This document shows positions 10,349 to 18,990 of a stretch of DNA of 64,000 bases, piece by piece (the first letter of the stretch is position 1; every line of letters starts with the position of its first letter). Location of the stretch: the NCBI RefSeq assembly GCF_006715495.1, contig NZ_VFNI01000001.1, positions 682,001-746,000 on the forward strand, given 5' to 3'. A model generated the notes under the pieces. It searched no databases and was not told the origin of the DNA. It saw only the letters and a list, made by a program, of their open reading frames with translations. Position numbers and translations under genes: made by a program. The stretch comes from Herbaspirillum sp. SJZ106. GTDB lineage: Bacteria > Pseudomonadota > Gammaproteobacteria > Burkholderiales > Burkholderiaceae_D.

Positions 10349-10665
10349 ATGGCGATATACCACCTCAGTGCAAAAGTGATTGCCCGATCTTCAGGGCGAA
10401 GTGCCACCGCCGCCGCCGCATATCGTGCAGGCGAGAGAATCTGCGACAAGCATTTCTTGAAGCCGTGTTGTCAGGTGCATTTCGTCCAGAGCAGATTACG
10501 GGTTACAAGCCAAGCAAAGCCAATCTTGAAGTTATCCATGATTACAAGCCTGCATTGAAGATCGCGAATGACAGCAAGGTGATTTCGAGCTACATCGTTG
10601 ATAGGTCTGGAGATGGTAAAGCGGGTGGTACGGAGCAGTCTCATATCCCACGTTTGAAGTTTTAA
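10349..10665 (+). pseudogene. Remnant of a MobA/MobL-family relaxase
   Basis: The start MAIYHLSAKVIARSSGRSATAAAAYRAGERI, reported here in shortened form as MAIYHLSAKVIARSSGRS plus AAAAYRAGERI, is the highly conserved N-terminus of MobA/MobL (MOBQ) relaxases. It is preceded by a good AAGGAGA site. After AGERI the relaxase sequence stops. The frame continues only to 10558 with unrelated residues. A different frame (stop at 10665) reads FRPEQITGYKPSKANLE and IHDYKPALKIAND, which looks like the end of another protein. An internal deletion with a frame change is the simplest explanation. The catalytic histidines of the relaxase are missing, so it cannot function. Confidence 0.65.
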
Positions 10666-10774
10666 TTCATCTACCCTTTATTTTATAAATACTATTTTCT
10701 GATTATCGATTGCTAAAAACATGGATTGCCTGTAGATAATCGAGCTTATATGTGATGACTGTAAATAGACAGCT

Positions 10775-11400
10775 ATGAATAAGAAAAATCTTCGCGATAC
10801 TTCCTCAAATCGGATAAATTTCAAGAGCGGGGTTGTGGACACCTTATACCGTCAAGCCGGTGCCCGCTGTTCTGTACCTAGGTGTAAAAATCCTACGATG
10901 GGGCCAAGCTACCACGGCGAAGGTGCAATCAATTTAGGCGTTGCATGCCATATCTACAGTGCAGCAGAAGATGGCCCGAGGGGAAGAGGTGGGAAAGATG
11001 CTGCTTTCATCAGTAGTGAAAAAAATGGTATTTGGTGTTGCAGTTACCATGCGTCTTTAATTGATAAGAATAAGGGGCGAGATTATCCCGCCAACACCCT
11101 TTTTGCTTGGAAGCGCTTAATTGAGGCACGCACCTTAAAGCAAATGAACGATAGGCCATCCCCACTCGGATGGGTAGAATCTATCGGATTTACTAAATTT
11201 TCAGAAAGCACAAAGTTCCCAGAGGCAGTGCTATCGAGATGCACATTGCTTTGGGGAAGAAACGGAAGTGGAAAGACCGTCTTAATGGAAGTCGCTGCTT
11301 CTGTGTCTCAAAGCAAATACGCTGCTCGATTTGACGGTGTTTTGGTCGATATGGATATCCGCGCGGAATCCGGCAAGCATCATTCAATGCGGTACAGACT
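10775..11400 (+). pseudogene. HNH-nuclease/ATPase fusion, truncated at the island's right junction
   Basis: Residues 1-120 carry a zinc-type HNH-like fold: CSVPRC (C32, C37), GVACHIYSAAEDGPRG with H59, and NGIWCCSYHASLID (C89, H92), ending in YPANTLFAWKRLIEA. Residues about 130-210 begin an ATPase domain with Walker A GRNGSGKT (161-168). From about position 11395 the frame runs, still open to 11632, into sequence antisense to the neighbouring FAD monooxygenase, so everything downstream of roughly residue 207 is not ATPase. No Walker B is present. HNH plus ATPase is a known pairing in phage defence (for example the two-gene Septu system), here apparently fused in one chain. The defence role is inference. 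Confidence 0.55.
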
Positions 11401-12627
11401 GTCAAAGCCACCACCCTTTACTGACGTGCCGTCAGCGCCACCAGGCATCGGCAGACCCTGCCCCCATCCGGCTGCCAGGACCTGCACGTCACGCACAGGG
11501 TCGGAGGCCTTGGCTCTCTCGTTGCGGATGCGACAGGTTTCGGGGTCTTTGGCGAACAACCCGCGCGCGAAGGCCCGGCCCTGTTCCGCCAGTCTTGCCG
11601 TTTTGGAGGTACGGATTTCCGCAAACGCCTGAAAGACCTCTTCCAAGCCGCCACTTGCACCATCCAAGCAGCGCGCCAAATGCCATGCATCCTCCAGCGC
11701 CTGGCAGGCTCCTTGCCCCGACGTCGGCAACGGCGCGTGCGCAGCATCTCCGACCAGCAGTACATTCGCCCGACTCCATGTATGCAACGGCTCCAGATCA
11801 TGCACCGCAATCAGCCGGATGGCATTCTCGGGCGTGGCACGGATGATGCTCGAGATCGGCTCAGGCCATGCCGCGAACAGATTCTCGACCTCCTTGTGCA
11901 TATCTGCAGTGGGGATGGCCTCATGTAGGGGCCGTGCCTGGGCCGCGGCCCAATACACCAGTTCGGGGCGAATCGCCACGCAACCAAAGCGCTCGCCGGC
12001 CCCCCAGAAGTCCTGAATCGACATATCCTCCACCAGCGCATGCGGCGCCTGCGCTACGCCGATCCAGTTCACAAAGCCTTGATAGATTGGTGTGTTGTCA
12101 CCCGCGACAAACTTGCGAGCCACTGACTTCATGCGGCCGTCGGCGCCAATGAGCAGATCCGGGCGGATGCTCGTACCATTTTCGAAATGGGCCACGGCTC
12201 TGCCATGAGCATCCAGCTCAATGGCCACCGCCTGGCGCCCGAACTCCACCGGAATCCCCGCCCGTGCCGCATGGCCCAGCAATACCTCCTGCAAGTGCCT
12301 GCGCAGCACCGTGTAGGTTGGGTATCCCATCGTCCGGTCCAGCAAACCAATATCGAGGCCCCCCAGTGCATTTCCCGCAGCATCCTGGCGGCGCATTGTC
12401 AGTGGTCGACCGCCAATGGCCTCAATGTCTTGCTGCAGTCCCAGTTCTTTCAGCACAAAGCTGGCATTGGGCCAGAGCGTCACGCCGGCGCCCATGGTTG
12501 CCGGCCCCGCGCGGCGCTCATAGACCCGAGGGGTGTAACCCTGCTTGCGCAATGCCAGTGCCACGCTTAGGCCCGCAATGCCGCCGCCAAGTATTCCGAT
12601 TTCCACGCTGAAGTTCTCCTTGTCCAT
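11380..12627 (-). CDS. FAD-dependent (class A) aromatic-ring monooxygenase
   Basis: About 415 aa from the ATG at 12627 (MDKENFSVEIG), which has GGGAA just upstream; an ATG 21 bases earlier is also possible. It has the Rossmann GILGGGIAGLSVAL near the N-terminus, the DLLIGADG motif in the middle and LVGDAAHAPLPTSGQG, which together mark group A flavoprotein hydroxylases (salicylate, urate and 3-hydroxybenzoate hydroxylase type). The substrate cannot be told from sequence; YQGFVNWIGV vaguely recalls urate hydroxylase. The last residues lie at the island junction and may have been replaced when the island inserted. A divergent LysR gene lies 119 bp away and probably controls it. Confidence 0.85.
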   Translation of the reverse strand: MDKENFSVEIGILGGGIAGLSVALALRKQGYTPRVYERRAGPATMGAGVTLWPNASFVLKELGLQQDIEAIGGRPLTMRRQDAAGNALGGLDIGLLDRTMGYPTYTVLRRHLQEVLLGHAARAGIPVEFGRQAVAIELDAHGRAVAHFENGTSIRPDLLIGADGRMKSVARKFVAGDNTPIYQGFVNWIGVAQAPHALVEDMSIQDFWGAGERFGCVAIRPELVYWAAAQARPLHEAIPTADMHKEVENLFAAWPEPISSIIRATPENAIRLIAVHDLEPLHTWSRANVLLVGDAAHAPLPTSGQGACQALEDAWHLARCLDGASGGLEEVFQAFAEIRTSKTARLAEQGRAFARGLFAKDPETCRIRNERAKASDPVRDVQVLAAGWGQGLPMPGGADGTSVKGGGFDSLYRIE

Positions 12628-12746
12628 ATTGTTCCCGGTGCACGGCACACCGTGTCACATCGAGCAAAAGGGCATCTTAAATTCCACCGCTACAGAGAAC
12701 TAGCATGTAAAAATGGGACGTTTTCATACCTCAAACGGGATAATCA

Positions 12747-13688
12747 ATGGGCGATGCCCTCGATCTGAATACTGTCCGCGTCTATGTGGCAGTCGTTGAT
12801 GAGCAGAGCTTTGCTGGCGCGTCGCGTCTATTGGCCATGCCTTCCTCCAACGTCAGCCGCCACATTGCCGCACTGGAGCGCAGACTTGGCACACGCTTGC
12901 TGGAGCGAAGCACCCGTCACCTGCGGATGACCGAAGCCGGTCGGCTGCTCTACGAACGAGCAAAGCCCTTGCTCGACACCCTGCTCTCCACGCAGGAAGA
13001 GCTTAGTGTGGTACAGCGCGAACTGCGTGGTCCGCTGAAGATGTGCATGCCTGGGGAAGCGCCAAGGCTGCTGGCTCCCATCATCGCCGAATTCTGTAGC
13101 CTCCATCCAGGTATCGAGCTCGAATGCGATACGCGGATGACCGGGCTGGAGGTACTTCGAGAGGACGTCGACCTTTCCATCGTCTTCCACCGGGGCCATC
13201 AGGAGGACAGTGCCTTCATCACCCGCGAACTCGCCACACTGCCCAGCATCGTGGTTGCCGCTCCCTCCTTGCTGGCAAGGACCGGCATGCCACGCCATGT
13301 GCGCGAACTGAAGTCTCTGCCCTGCATCACCACCCTCAGTGCGCTGAAGGGCCAGCCCTGGCAGTTTCAGGATGCTACGGGCGAAATCGTCAAGGTGCCG
13401 GTTCGCAGCCGCTACCGCGTCAACAGCGGAGAACTGGCCGTGGCAGGCGCACGGCAAGGCATCGGCTTCGCAATTGTGGCGACCTATCCCTGCCAGGAAG
13501 ACCTTGCTACGGGACGATTGCAGGAGGTGCCACTGGACCTGTGTCCCGCGCCACTGCAATTGCTGGGGGCATACAGCCATCGCCATTCCGTGACTGCGCG
13601 TGTCCGGGCGCTGCTGGAATTGATACAAGTGCGCTTGGCTGGAACAGTTAACCGTTCTGGACTTGATTTATCGGTTGCCAGCCGTTGA
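12747..13688 (+). CDS. LysR-family transcriptional regulator
   Basis: 313 aa. The N-terminal helix-turn-helix is seen in LNTVRVYVAVVDEQSFAGAS, then PSSNVSRHIAALERRLGTRL and LLERSTRHLRMTEAG. The remainder is a typical LysR effector-binding domain. It is transcribed away from the FAD monooxygenase gene, so autorepression and activation of that gene by an aromatic or related inducer is likely. The specific inducer is unknown. Confidence 0.9.
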   Translation: MGDALDLNTVRVYVAVVDEQSFAGASRLLAMPSSNVSRHIAALERRLGTRLLERSTRHLRMTEAGRLLYERAKPLLDTLLSTQEELSVVQRELRGPLKMCMPGEAPRLLAPIIAEFCSLHPGIELECDTRMTGLEVLREDVDLSIVFHRGHQEDSAFITRELATLPSIVVAAPSLLARTGMPRHVRELKSLPCITTLSALKGQPWQFQDATGEIVKVPVRSRYRVNSGELAVAGARQGIGFAIVATYPCQEDLATGRLQEVPLDLCPAPLQLLGAYSHRHSVTARVRALLELIQVRLAGTVNRSGLDLSVASR

Positions 13689-13782
13689 CTCTGCGCGGAT
13701 ATGCTGGGGAATAGCATTCACGACGGCGCGTTTATTTGCTTGCGAGACTTGGTCGACTCAGAGGGCTGCCACTAAGTGCATA

Positions 13783-14424
13783 TCAGGACTTGGCATGCAT
13801 GCCCGGCGCACCCGTCACCCAATCGAGAATTTCCGCTGCCAACGCACCGCTGGCGGCGCCGAAGGCATTGACGACTTCCGGCACCTTGGTTCCCGCAACC
13901 GGCTGGCTGACGTTGAAACTGCGCACGGCAATGATCCGGCGGCTGGCGGTATCGACCATGCGCGCATTGAACTGGATGACGACGACCGGCGCCCCGTTGC
14001 GGTATTCCGTCTGGAAGGCAACCAGGTCGCCGCCGAGTTCCAGGTCGGCCGCGACGTTGTTGTCGTCGGTCGACAGGTTGCGGGTGCGGCCATCGGCGGA
14101 AAACGCCTGCAACAGCCGGTTGCGCAACAGGACCGGCGCCGGGTCGCTCCAGCGCGCGCCTTGATAAGACTGGATCAGGTTGCCCTCAGGCAGGACCAGT
14201 ATGCGTTCGCTGTCGATGGCGCGGCCGCCGTATGGCGTGATGATCTTCAGCGAACGCTGGCTGGCCGGCGCAGCCGGGGTACTGGCTGCGGCTACGGCTT
14301 GGCCGGCGGCCAGCGCCGGCAAGCGGTAGATGGCGACCGGTTCGGACTTGGGCAGGATCGAGCAGGCGGCGCTCAGGCTGAGCAGCCATGCCGCCGACAG
14401 GGTACGAAAGGAGAGGAGGCTCAT
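13783..14424 (-). CDS. ABC-type transport auxiliary lipoprotein (PqiC/DUF330-like)
   Basis: 213 aa with a signal peptide ending in the lipobox LSAAC (cysteine about residue 21), so probably an outer-membrane lipoprotein. The body, with YRLPAL, then RSLKIITPYGGRAIDSERIL and RNLLL-type segments, fits the ABC_trans_aux family that accompanies MCE (MlaD/PqiB) transporters. It is the last gene of a four-gene operon; its start overlaps the end of the mlaD-like gene (ATGA type overlap at 14421-14424). Confidence 0.8.
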   Translation of the reverse strand: MSLLSFRTLSAAWLLSLSAACSILPKSEPVAIYRLPALAAGQAVAAASTPAAPASQRSLKIITPYGGRAIDSERILVLPEGNLIQSYQGARWSDPAPVLLRNRLLQAFSADGRTRNLSTDDNNVAADLELGGDLVAFQTEYRNGAPVVVIQFNARMVDTASRRIIAVRSFNVSQPVAGTKVPEVVNAFGAASGALAAEILDWVTGAPGMHAKS

Positions 14425-15338
14425 GGCTGGAATTCCTGGATTTTTTCTTGCCCCAGCAGATAGCCGCCGGGATTGCTGTCGAGTTTGCGGCTGATGGCCC
14501 GGACCGATGCCAGCGTGTTGCGCAGTTCGGCGACGGCCGGGCCGATCTCGGCAAGGCCTTGCGCGCCGCTGTTGAGTGCGCCCTGGTTCTGGCTGAGCAA
14601 CTGTTCGATCTGTTTGCTGCTGGCCGCCAGCGATGCCATGGCTTGCTGCATGTTGTTCATGGCGTCGGTGCCTTGATGCGATAGCAGGCGGTTGGCCTGC
14701 AGCATGGCGGCATTGGCTTGCTGCGACGCGTCGCCGATTTGCTGGACCAGTTGGCCCAGGCCATCGCTCTGGGCCGCCAGGCTGCCGGTCACTTTCTCCA
14801 GGTGCTGCAGCGTTTCGCCGAAACGGCGGGCGTTGTCCGGGGCCAGGAACTGCTTGGCGTTGAGCAGCACGTCGTTGACGTTGGTCATGACATCTTCGCC
14901 GTTGGCCAGCAGCGCGCTCAGCGGCGAGGGCGTGGCGATGATGACCGGATCGCTGTCGCCCTTGGCCTCCAGTCTGGGGCTTTGCGGAGAGCCGTTGGTG
15001 AGCTGGATCAGGGATGTCCCGGTGATGCCGGCAAGGGCGAGCTTGGCGCCGGTGTCCTGCTTGATGGGGACGTTGCCGACGATGCGGATGCGCGCCAGCA
15101 CTTTGCGCGGGTCTTGCGGATCGAGGGTCAGCGAGGAGACGTCGCCGACCTTGATGCCGCTGTACTGCACCGGGCTGCCTTTGGACAGGCCGCTGACGGC
15201 CTCATTGAAGACGATCGTGTAATGGCTGATGTTCTTGTCGCCGCTGGACTTGTTGAGCCACAGGCAGAACAGCAAGGCCGCCGCGGCGACCAGGATGGTG
15301 AAGAGTCCGATAAGGACGTGATGGGCGCGTGTTTCCAT
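14421..15338 (-). CDS. MlaD-family (MCE) lipid transport protein
   Basis: 305 aa. One N-terminal membrane anchor (VLIGLFTILVAAAALLFCLW) is followed by an MCE domain (about 40-120: NEAVSGLSKGSPVQYSGI, KVGDVSSLTLD, ALAGITGTSLIQL) and a long helical periplasmic tail (about 140-290). In the Mla/Pqi/Let class such proteins form the periplasmic channel that moves phospholipids between membranes. It sits 2 bp from the ATPase gene upstream and overlaps the lipoprotein gene downstream. Confidence 0.88.
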   Translation of the reverse strand: METRAHHVLIGLFTILVAAAALLFCLWLNKSSGDKNISHYTIVFNEAVSGLSKGSPVQYSGIKVGDVSSLTLDPQDPRKVLARIRIVGNVPIKQDTGAKLALAGITGTSLIQLTNGSPQSPRLEAKGDSDPVIIATPSPLSALLANGEDVMTNVNDVLLNAKQFLAPDNARRFGETLQHLEKVTGSLAAQSDGLGQLVQQIGDASQQANAAMLQANRLLSHQGTDAMNNMQQAMASLAASSKQIEQLLSQNQGALNSGAQGLAEIGPAVAELRNTLASVRAISRKLDSNPGGYLLGQEKIQEFQP

Positions 15339-15340
15339 GG

Positions 15341-16192
15341 TCAGTGTGGTTCCTGCTGCGAAAGTGCGGCATTGCCAAGTGCGGCTTTACTGGCTGCGCG
15401 GCCGCGCGGCCCTTGAAAATAATCGTGTACCCAGGGATCCGGGGTTGCCGCCACCGTGTCGATATCGGCCACGACCAGTACCCGTTTGGCCGACAGCACC
15501 GCTACCCGGTCGCAGATTGCGTACAGTGTATCCAGATCGTGGGTCACCAGGAAGACCGTCAGCCCCAGCGCGTCGCGCAGGGTGACGATCAGGTTGTCGA
15601 AGGCGGCGGCGCCGATCGGGTCCAGGCCGGCAGTAGGTTCGTCGAGAAACAGGATATCGGGATCGAGCGCGAGGGCGCGGGCCAGCGCAGCCCGCTTGAC
15701 CATGCCGCCCGACAGCGAGGCCGGATACTTGTCGCCGGCGCCCGGAGGGAGCCCGGCCAGCGCCAGTTTGACTGCAGCCAGGTGCTGCGCTTCCCGGGCC
15801 GCCAGGCCGCCGTATTCGATGAGCGGCAAGGCGACGTTTTCCAGTACCGTGAGTGAAGAGAACAGGGCGCCGCGCTGAAACAGGACGCCGAAGCGGCGTT
15901 CGTAGCGGGAACGTTCCCCGGGCGCCAGCGCGGACAGGTTCTGGCCGAAGACATGGACGTTGCCGGCGGCCGGCTTCTGCAGGCCGACGATGCTGCGCAG
16001 GAGAACCGACTTGCCGGTGCCGGAGCCGCCGACGACGCCCAGGATTTCTCCCTTCATCACTTGCAGGTCAAGCTTGTCGTGTACCGTCTGCTGGCCGAAG
16101 CGGTTGGTCAGCCCGTTTACATCGATCACCACGTCCGGCGCCGTCCGGCTGCCGGACGCGGCGGGATAGCGGTCGTTGTCCGGGGTCACCAT
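15341..16192 (-). CDS. ABC transporter ATP-binding protein, MlaF-like
   Basis: About 283 aa from the ATG at 16192 (MVTPDNDRYPAASG). This start overlaps the upstream permease stop by a few bases; the open frame continues upstream only as antisense to the permease gene. Walker A GGSGTGKS, signature LSGGM, Walker B ILFLDEPTAGLDPIG and the switch region LVTHDLDTLYAICD are all present, as expected for MlaF/MceG-type ATPases that power MCE lipid transporters. Confidence 0.88.
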   Translation of the reverse strand: MVTPDNDRYPAASGSRTAPDVVIDVNGLTNRFGQQTVHDKLDLQVMKGEILGVVGGSGTGKSVLLRSIVGLQKPAAGNVHVFGQNLSALAPGERSRYERRFGVLFQRGALFSSLTVLENVALPLIEYGGLAAREAQHLAAVKLALAGLPPGAGDKYPASLSGGMVKRAALARALALDPDILFLDEPTAGLDPIGAAAFDNLIVTLRDALGLTVFLVTHDLDTLYAICDRVAVLSAKRVLVVADIDTVAATPDPWVHDYFQGPRGRAASKAALGNAALSQQEPH

Positions 16193-17331
16193 CCCATCTC
16201 CATAAAGAACAATGCCGCCACGGCGTCGAGCAGGATGACCAGGAAGATCGACTGCACCACGCTTGAAGTCGTATGCTGGCCGACCGATTGCGCGCTGCCG
16301 CTGACCTTGAAGCCTTCCAGGCAACCGATGAGCGCGATGACGAAAGCGAACAGCGGCGCCTTGCACATGCCAAGCCAGAAATGCCGGATGCCGACATCCT
16401 GCTGCAGCAAGGTCATGAACATGGTCGGGCTGATATCGAGCGTCAGCGCGCACACCATGGCGCCGCCGAGCATGCCCGACATCATGGCGACGAAGGTCAA
16501 TGCCGGCATGGCAACCAGCAAGGTCAGCACGCGGGGCAGCACCAGCATCTGCAACGGGTCCAGGCCCAGGGCGCGGATCGCGTCGATTTCTTCATTGGCC
16601 TTCATCGAGCCGATCTGCGCGGTAAAGGCGCTGGCCGTGCGCCCGGCCATCAAAATGGCGGTCAGCAGCACGGCGAATTCGCGCAGGAACGAGAAGGCCA
16701 CCAGGTCGACCGTGTAGATGCTGGCGCCGAAATTGGCCAGCACCGTGGCGCCAAGGAAGGCAATCACCGCGCCCACCATGAAGGTGAGCAGGGCCACGAT
16801 CGGCACGGCGTCCAGGCCGGTCTGTTCAATCTGGGCGACGGTTGCCGTCAGCCGCCAGCGGGAAGGGCGCAACAGGCTGCCGGCCAGGGTTTGGAGCGTG
16901 AGGCCGGTAAAGCCCAGCAAGGCCACCGTGTTGGCGCGCAGGCCGACCATGGCAGCGCCGATGCGCGCCAGCAGGTCGGAGATCCAGCCATGTTTGGCCG
17001 GCGGCGGCGCGGCCGACGTTTGCTCCAGCGCTTGGGCGACCGTGGCCAGCAAGGAACGCCATGCGGCGGGCAGGCCGCTCCCGTCTTGCGCCAGTTCACG
17101 CGCGCGCGGGGCGCCCAGCAGTTCGGCCAGCAGGACGGCGCCGGAAGTATCGAGCGCGGTGAGTTGTGCAACGCTGATGTTCAAGGGCGCCGCCGGCAGG
17201 CGTATTGCGGCAATCTGGTTTTTCAGCTTGCCGTAGTGAGGCAGGGTCCAGTCGCCACCCGCATGCAGATGCGGCGGATTCGATGTGGTGTCCAGATGCA
17301 GGGTGGCGGCGGTGTCCAATGTGTCACCCAC
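16186..17331 (-). CDS. MlaE-family permease with N-terminal STAS-like domain
   Basis: 381 aa. Residues about 1-100 resemble a STAS domain (LPAAPLNISVAQLTALDTSG), a function that in the classic Mla system is a separate protein (MlaB). The rest is an MlaE permease with segments around GLDAVPIVALLTFMVGAVI, EFAVLLTAILMAGRTASAF, the family motif AEIGSMKANEEIDAI-like (TAQIGSMKANEEIDAIRALG) and a C-terminal membrane helix. First gene of the operon permease, ATPase, MlaD-like, lipoprotein. The fusion is known in other proteobacteria. Confidence 0.88.
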   Translation of the reverse strand: MGDTLDTAATLHLDTTSNPPHLHAGGDWTLPHYGKLKNQIAAIRLPAAPLNISVAQLTALDTSGAVLLAELLGAPRARELAQDGSGLPAAWRSLLATVAQALEQTSAAPPPAKHGWISDLLARIGAAMVGLRANTVALLGFTGLTLQTLAGSLLRPSRWRLTATVAQIEQTGLDAVPIVALLTFMVGAVIAFLGATVLANFGASIYTVDLVAFSFLREFAVLLTAILMAGRTASAFTAQIGSMKANEEIDAIRALGLDPLQMLVLPRVLTLLVAMPALTFVAMMSGMLGGAMVCALTLDISPTMFMTLLQQDVGIRHFWLGMCKAPLFAFVIALIGCLEGFKVSGSAQSVGQHTTSSVVQSIFLVILLDAVAALFFMEMGW

Positions 17332-17634
17332 GGTAGAACGCGCGCTTTTGTCGTCGTGGCCGGTTGTCGGGCACGTTAAGGGGCATCGAAGCTAACGCGG
17401 GATAGGTCGCCATGCTAAAAACGGTGTGTTGGGGCAATGCAGATGATTGCGGGCAAGTTCGGGCCTATATTAAGTCATTCCCCTGTTTCCCGTAAGGGCG
17501 TGGTAGGCGACTTTGCCGCTGTCCGGCCTGGACCGGCGCCATCTTCCCGCTGCAAATGAAAATGCCGTTCAGGCAGTCGCTGAACGGCATTGCCGGTTTC
17601 GGGCGGGTTCCCGCTCACAGCCATTGGCGGCGAG
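17332..17634. other. Intergenic region upstream of the lipid-transport operon
   Basis: About 300 bases that must hold the promoter of the minus-strand MlaE operon and the terminator hairpin listed at 17561. Nothing else is recognised. Confidence 0.5.
17561..17591 (-). terminator. Hairpin terminator downstream of the GGDEF gene
   Basis: Perfect 12-bp stem AATGCCGTTCAG/CTGAACGGCATT with a 7-base loop. On the minus strand it is followed by TTCATTT, acceptable for termination of the minus-strand GGDEF gene ending at 17635. Confidence 0.6.
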
Positions 17635-18294
17635 TCACCCCATGATGTAATTCGCATCGAGACGTTTGCCATTTTTCAGGTTGTACATGCCGTCATCCGC
17701 TTTCGACAGCAAGTCTTCGATGGATTGGCCGTCTTCCGGATATTGCGCGCGGCCAATGCTGGCATGGATGGCCAGCGTTTTTTCGGCAATGAGGAACGGG
17801 TTGGCAAACGACTTGGCGACCTTGTCGCAGATAGCGGAAATATCCTGCGATGTGGTGACTTCGGCGACGACGACAAATTCATCGCCACCCATCCGCGCGA
17901 CGGTGTCGTGATGGCGCAGATTCTCGGAAAGCCGCAAGGCGATCTGGTTCAACAGGAGATCGCCGGTCGCGTGGCCGAACTTGTCATTGACCATCTTGAA
18001 GCAATCGAGGTCGAGAAAGAGGACGACAAAGCGCCCCTGTTCCCTTTGCGCCTTGGCGATTGCCTGGTTGATGCGGTCTTCCAGCAGCAGCCGATTGGGA
18101 AGCCCGGTCAACCAGTCATAGAGCGCGAGTTTTTTCAGTTCTTCATTGGCCGCCGCCGACTTCTCCAGCCTGGCTGCCAGGTCATCCCGTTCTCTTGCGA
18201 TACGGGCCAGCCTGGCGCAGGCGAGGCCCAGGCCTACGGTCACAAGCACGAGACTGCTCACGTATCCAATCAGATTGTTATCCATCCCAGACAT
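17635..18294 (-). CDS. Membrane-anchored GGDEF diguanylate cyclase
   Basis: About 219 aa from the ATG at 18294 (MSGMDNNLIGYV); nearby alternatives are 18285 and 18321, and no strong ribosome site distinguishes them. One N-terminal membrane segment (LIGYVSSLVLVTVGLGLACA), a short coiled coil, then a complete GGDEF domain: LYDWLTGLPNR, FLDLDCFKMVNDKFGH, the active-site MGGDEFVVV and ADDGMY. Predicted to make c-di-GMP. Its start overlaps the end of the response-regulator gene upstream, so the two are probably translationally coupled. Confidence 0.85.
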   Translation of the reverse strand: MSGMDNNLIGYVSSLVLVTVGLGLACARLARIARERDDLAARLEKSAAANEELKKLALYDWLTGLPNRLLLEDRINQAIAKAQREQGRFVVLFLDLDCFKMVNDKFGHATGDLLLNQIALRLSENLRHHDTVARMGGDEFVVVAEVTTSQDISAICDKVAKSFANPFLIAEKTLAIHASIGRAQYPEDGQSIEDLLSKADDGMYNLKNGKRLDANYIMG

Positions 18295-18990
18295 AAAAGA
18301 TCGCACTTTCTTTCGTTCCAACGCAGATGAAGCCTTTGCCGTAAATGTTCCTGATTTCGAATGTCGAATGATTGAGCTGGTTTAGTTTTTTCCTGATCCG
18401 ATAGATGATGGTGTCGATTCGATGCGGATCAAAAATATCCGCGGCCATATTGAGCGCATGCAGCAGGCGCTCGGAGCTGACCGGAAAATGCGGACTCAGA
18501 AACAAGGTAGTCAATACGGCGCATTCCCTGTCGCTCAGTTTGATGCGTTCATTTCCAGGGCTGATCAGGGTGCCGTTGCGCCGATGCAAACGCCACGACT
18601 CGGCCGTGTCGAGGGCGGAGTCGGGCAGGATATGCAGTCGCCGCAGGAACGAACGGATCGTCGCCAGAAAAACCGAATCCTTGAGCGGCTTGTAGAGAAA
18701 ATAGTCGGCGCCGTCATGCAATGCCCTGGCATGCGCCGCTTCGTCAACATTCTCAGCGATCACCACGATCCCCAGCATGGGAAATTTCTGGCGCAAATTG
18801 GCAATCAGCGGCAGGAAATCGCCCATGGCTCGGGAAGCCTCAATGACGATGATTGAGGGCTTTTTTTTTGAATCTCAACATCCAATTGAAAAACAGAGGA
18901 GACAGATCTCATGGGAAGTCCCATGGAATGAAGAGCTTTTCGTATGCTCGCTGATCCCTCGTTCGAGTGCTCTACGATTAAGACGGCCAC
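18278..18990 (-). pseudogene. OmpR-type response regulator split by a frameshift in a run of nine A
   Basis: A GTG at 18990 begins AVLIVEHSNEGSASIRKAL, the start of a receiver domain. At the homopolymer 18861-18869 (nine A on the coding strand) the frame shifts. One extra A would join it to PSIIVIEASRAMGDFLP and on to the second open part (18826-18278), giving a full receiver plus a winged-helix DNA-binding domain (LSDRECAVLTTLFLS, then IDTIIYRIRKKLNQ and IYGKGFICV). The usual acidic pair near the N-terminus is replaced by EH, and the phospho-acceptor position reads VIEAS, with Glu for Asp, so this is an atypical, probably non-phosphorylated receiver. It could be a pseudogene, a phase-variable gene, a slippage-expressed gene or an assembly error. 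Confidence 0.7.

Noticed and set aside
11400-11632. The last 75 codons of the HNH-ATPase open frame
   Set aside because: They are antisense to the FAD monooxygenase gene and contain no ATPase motifs; the frame is open there only by chance.
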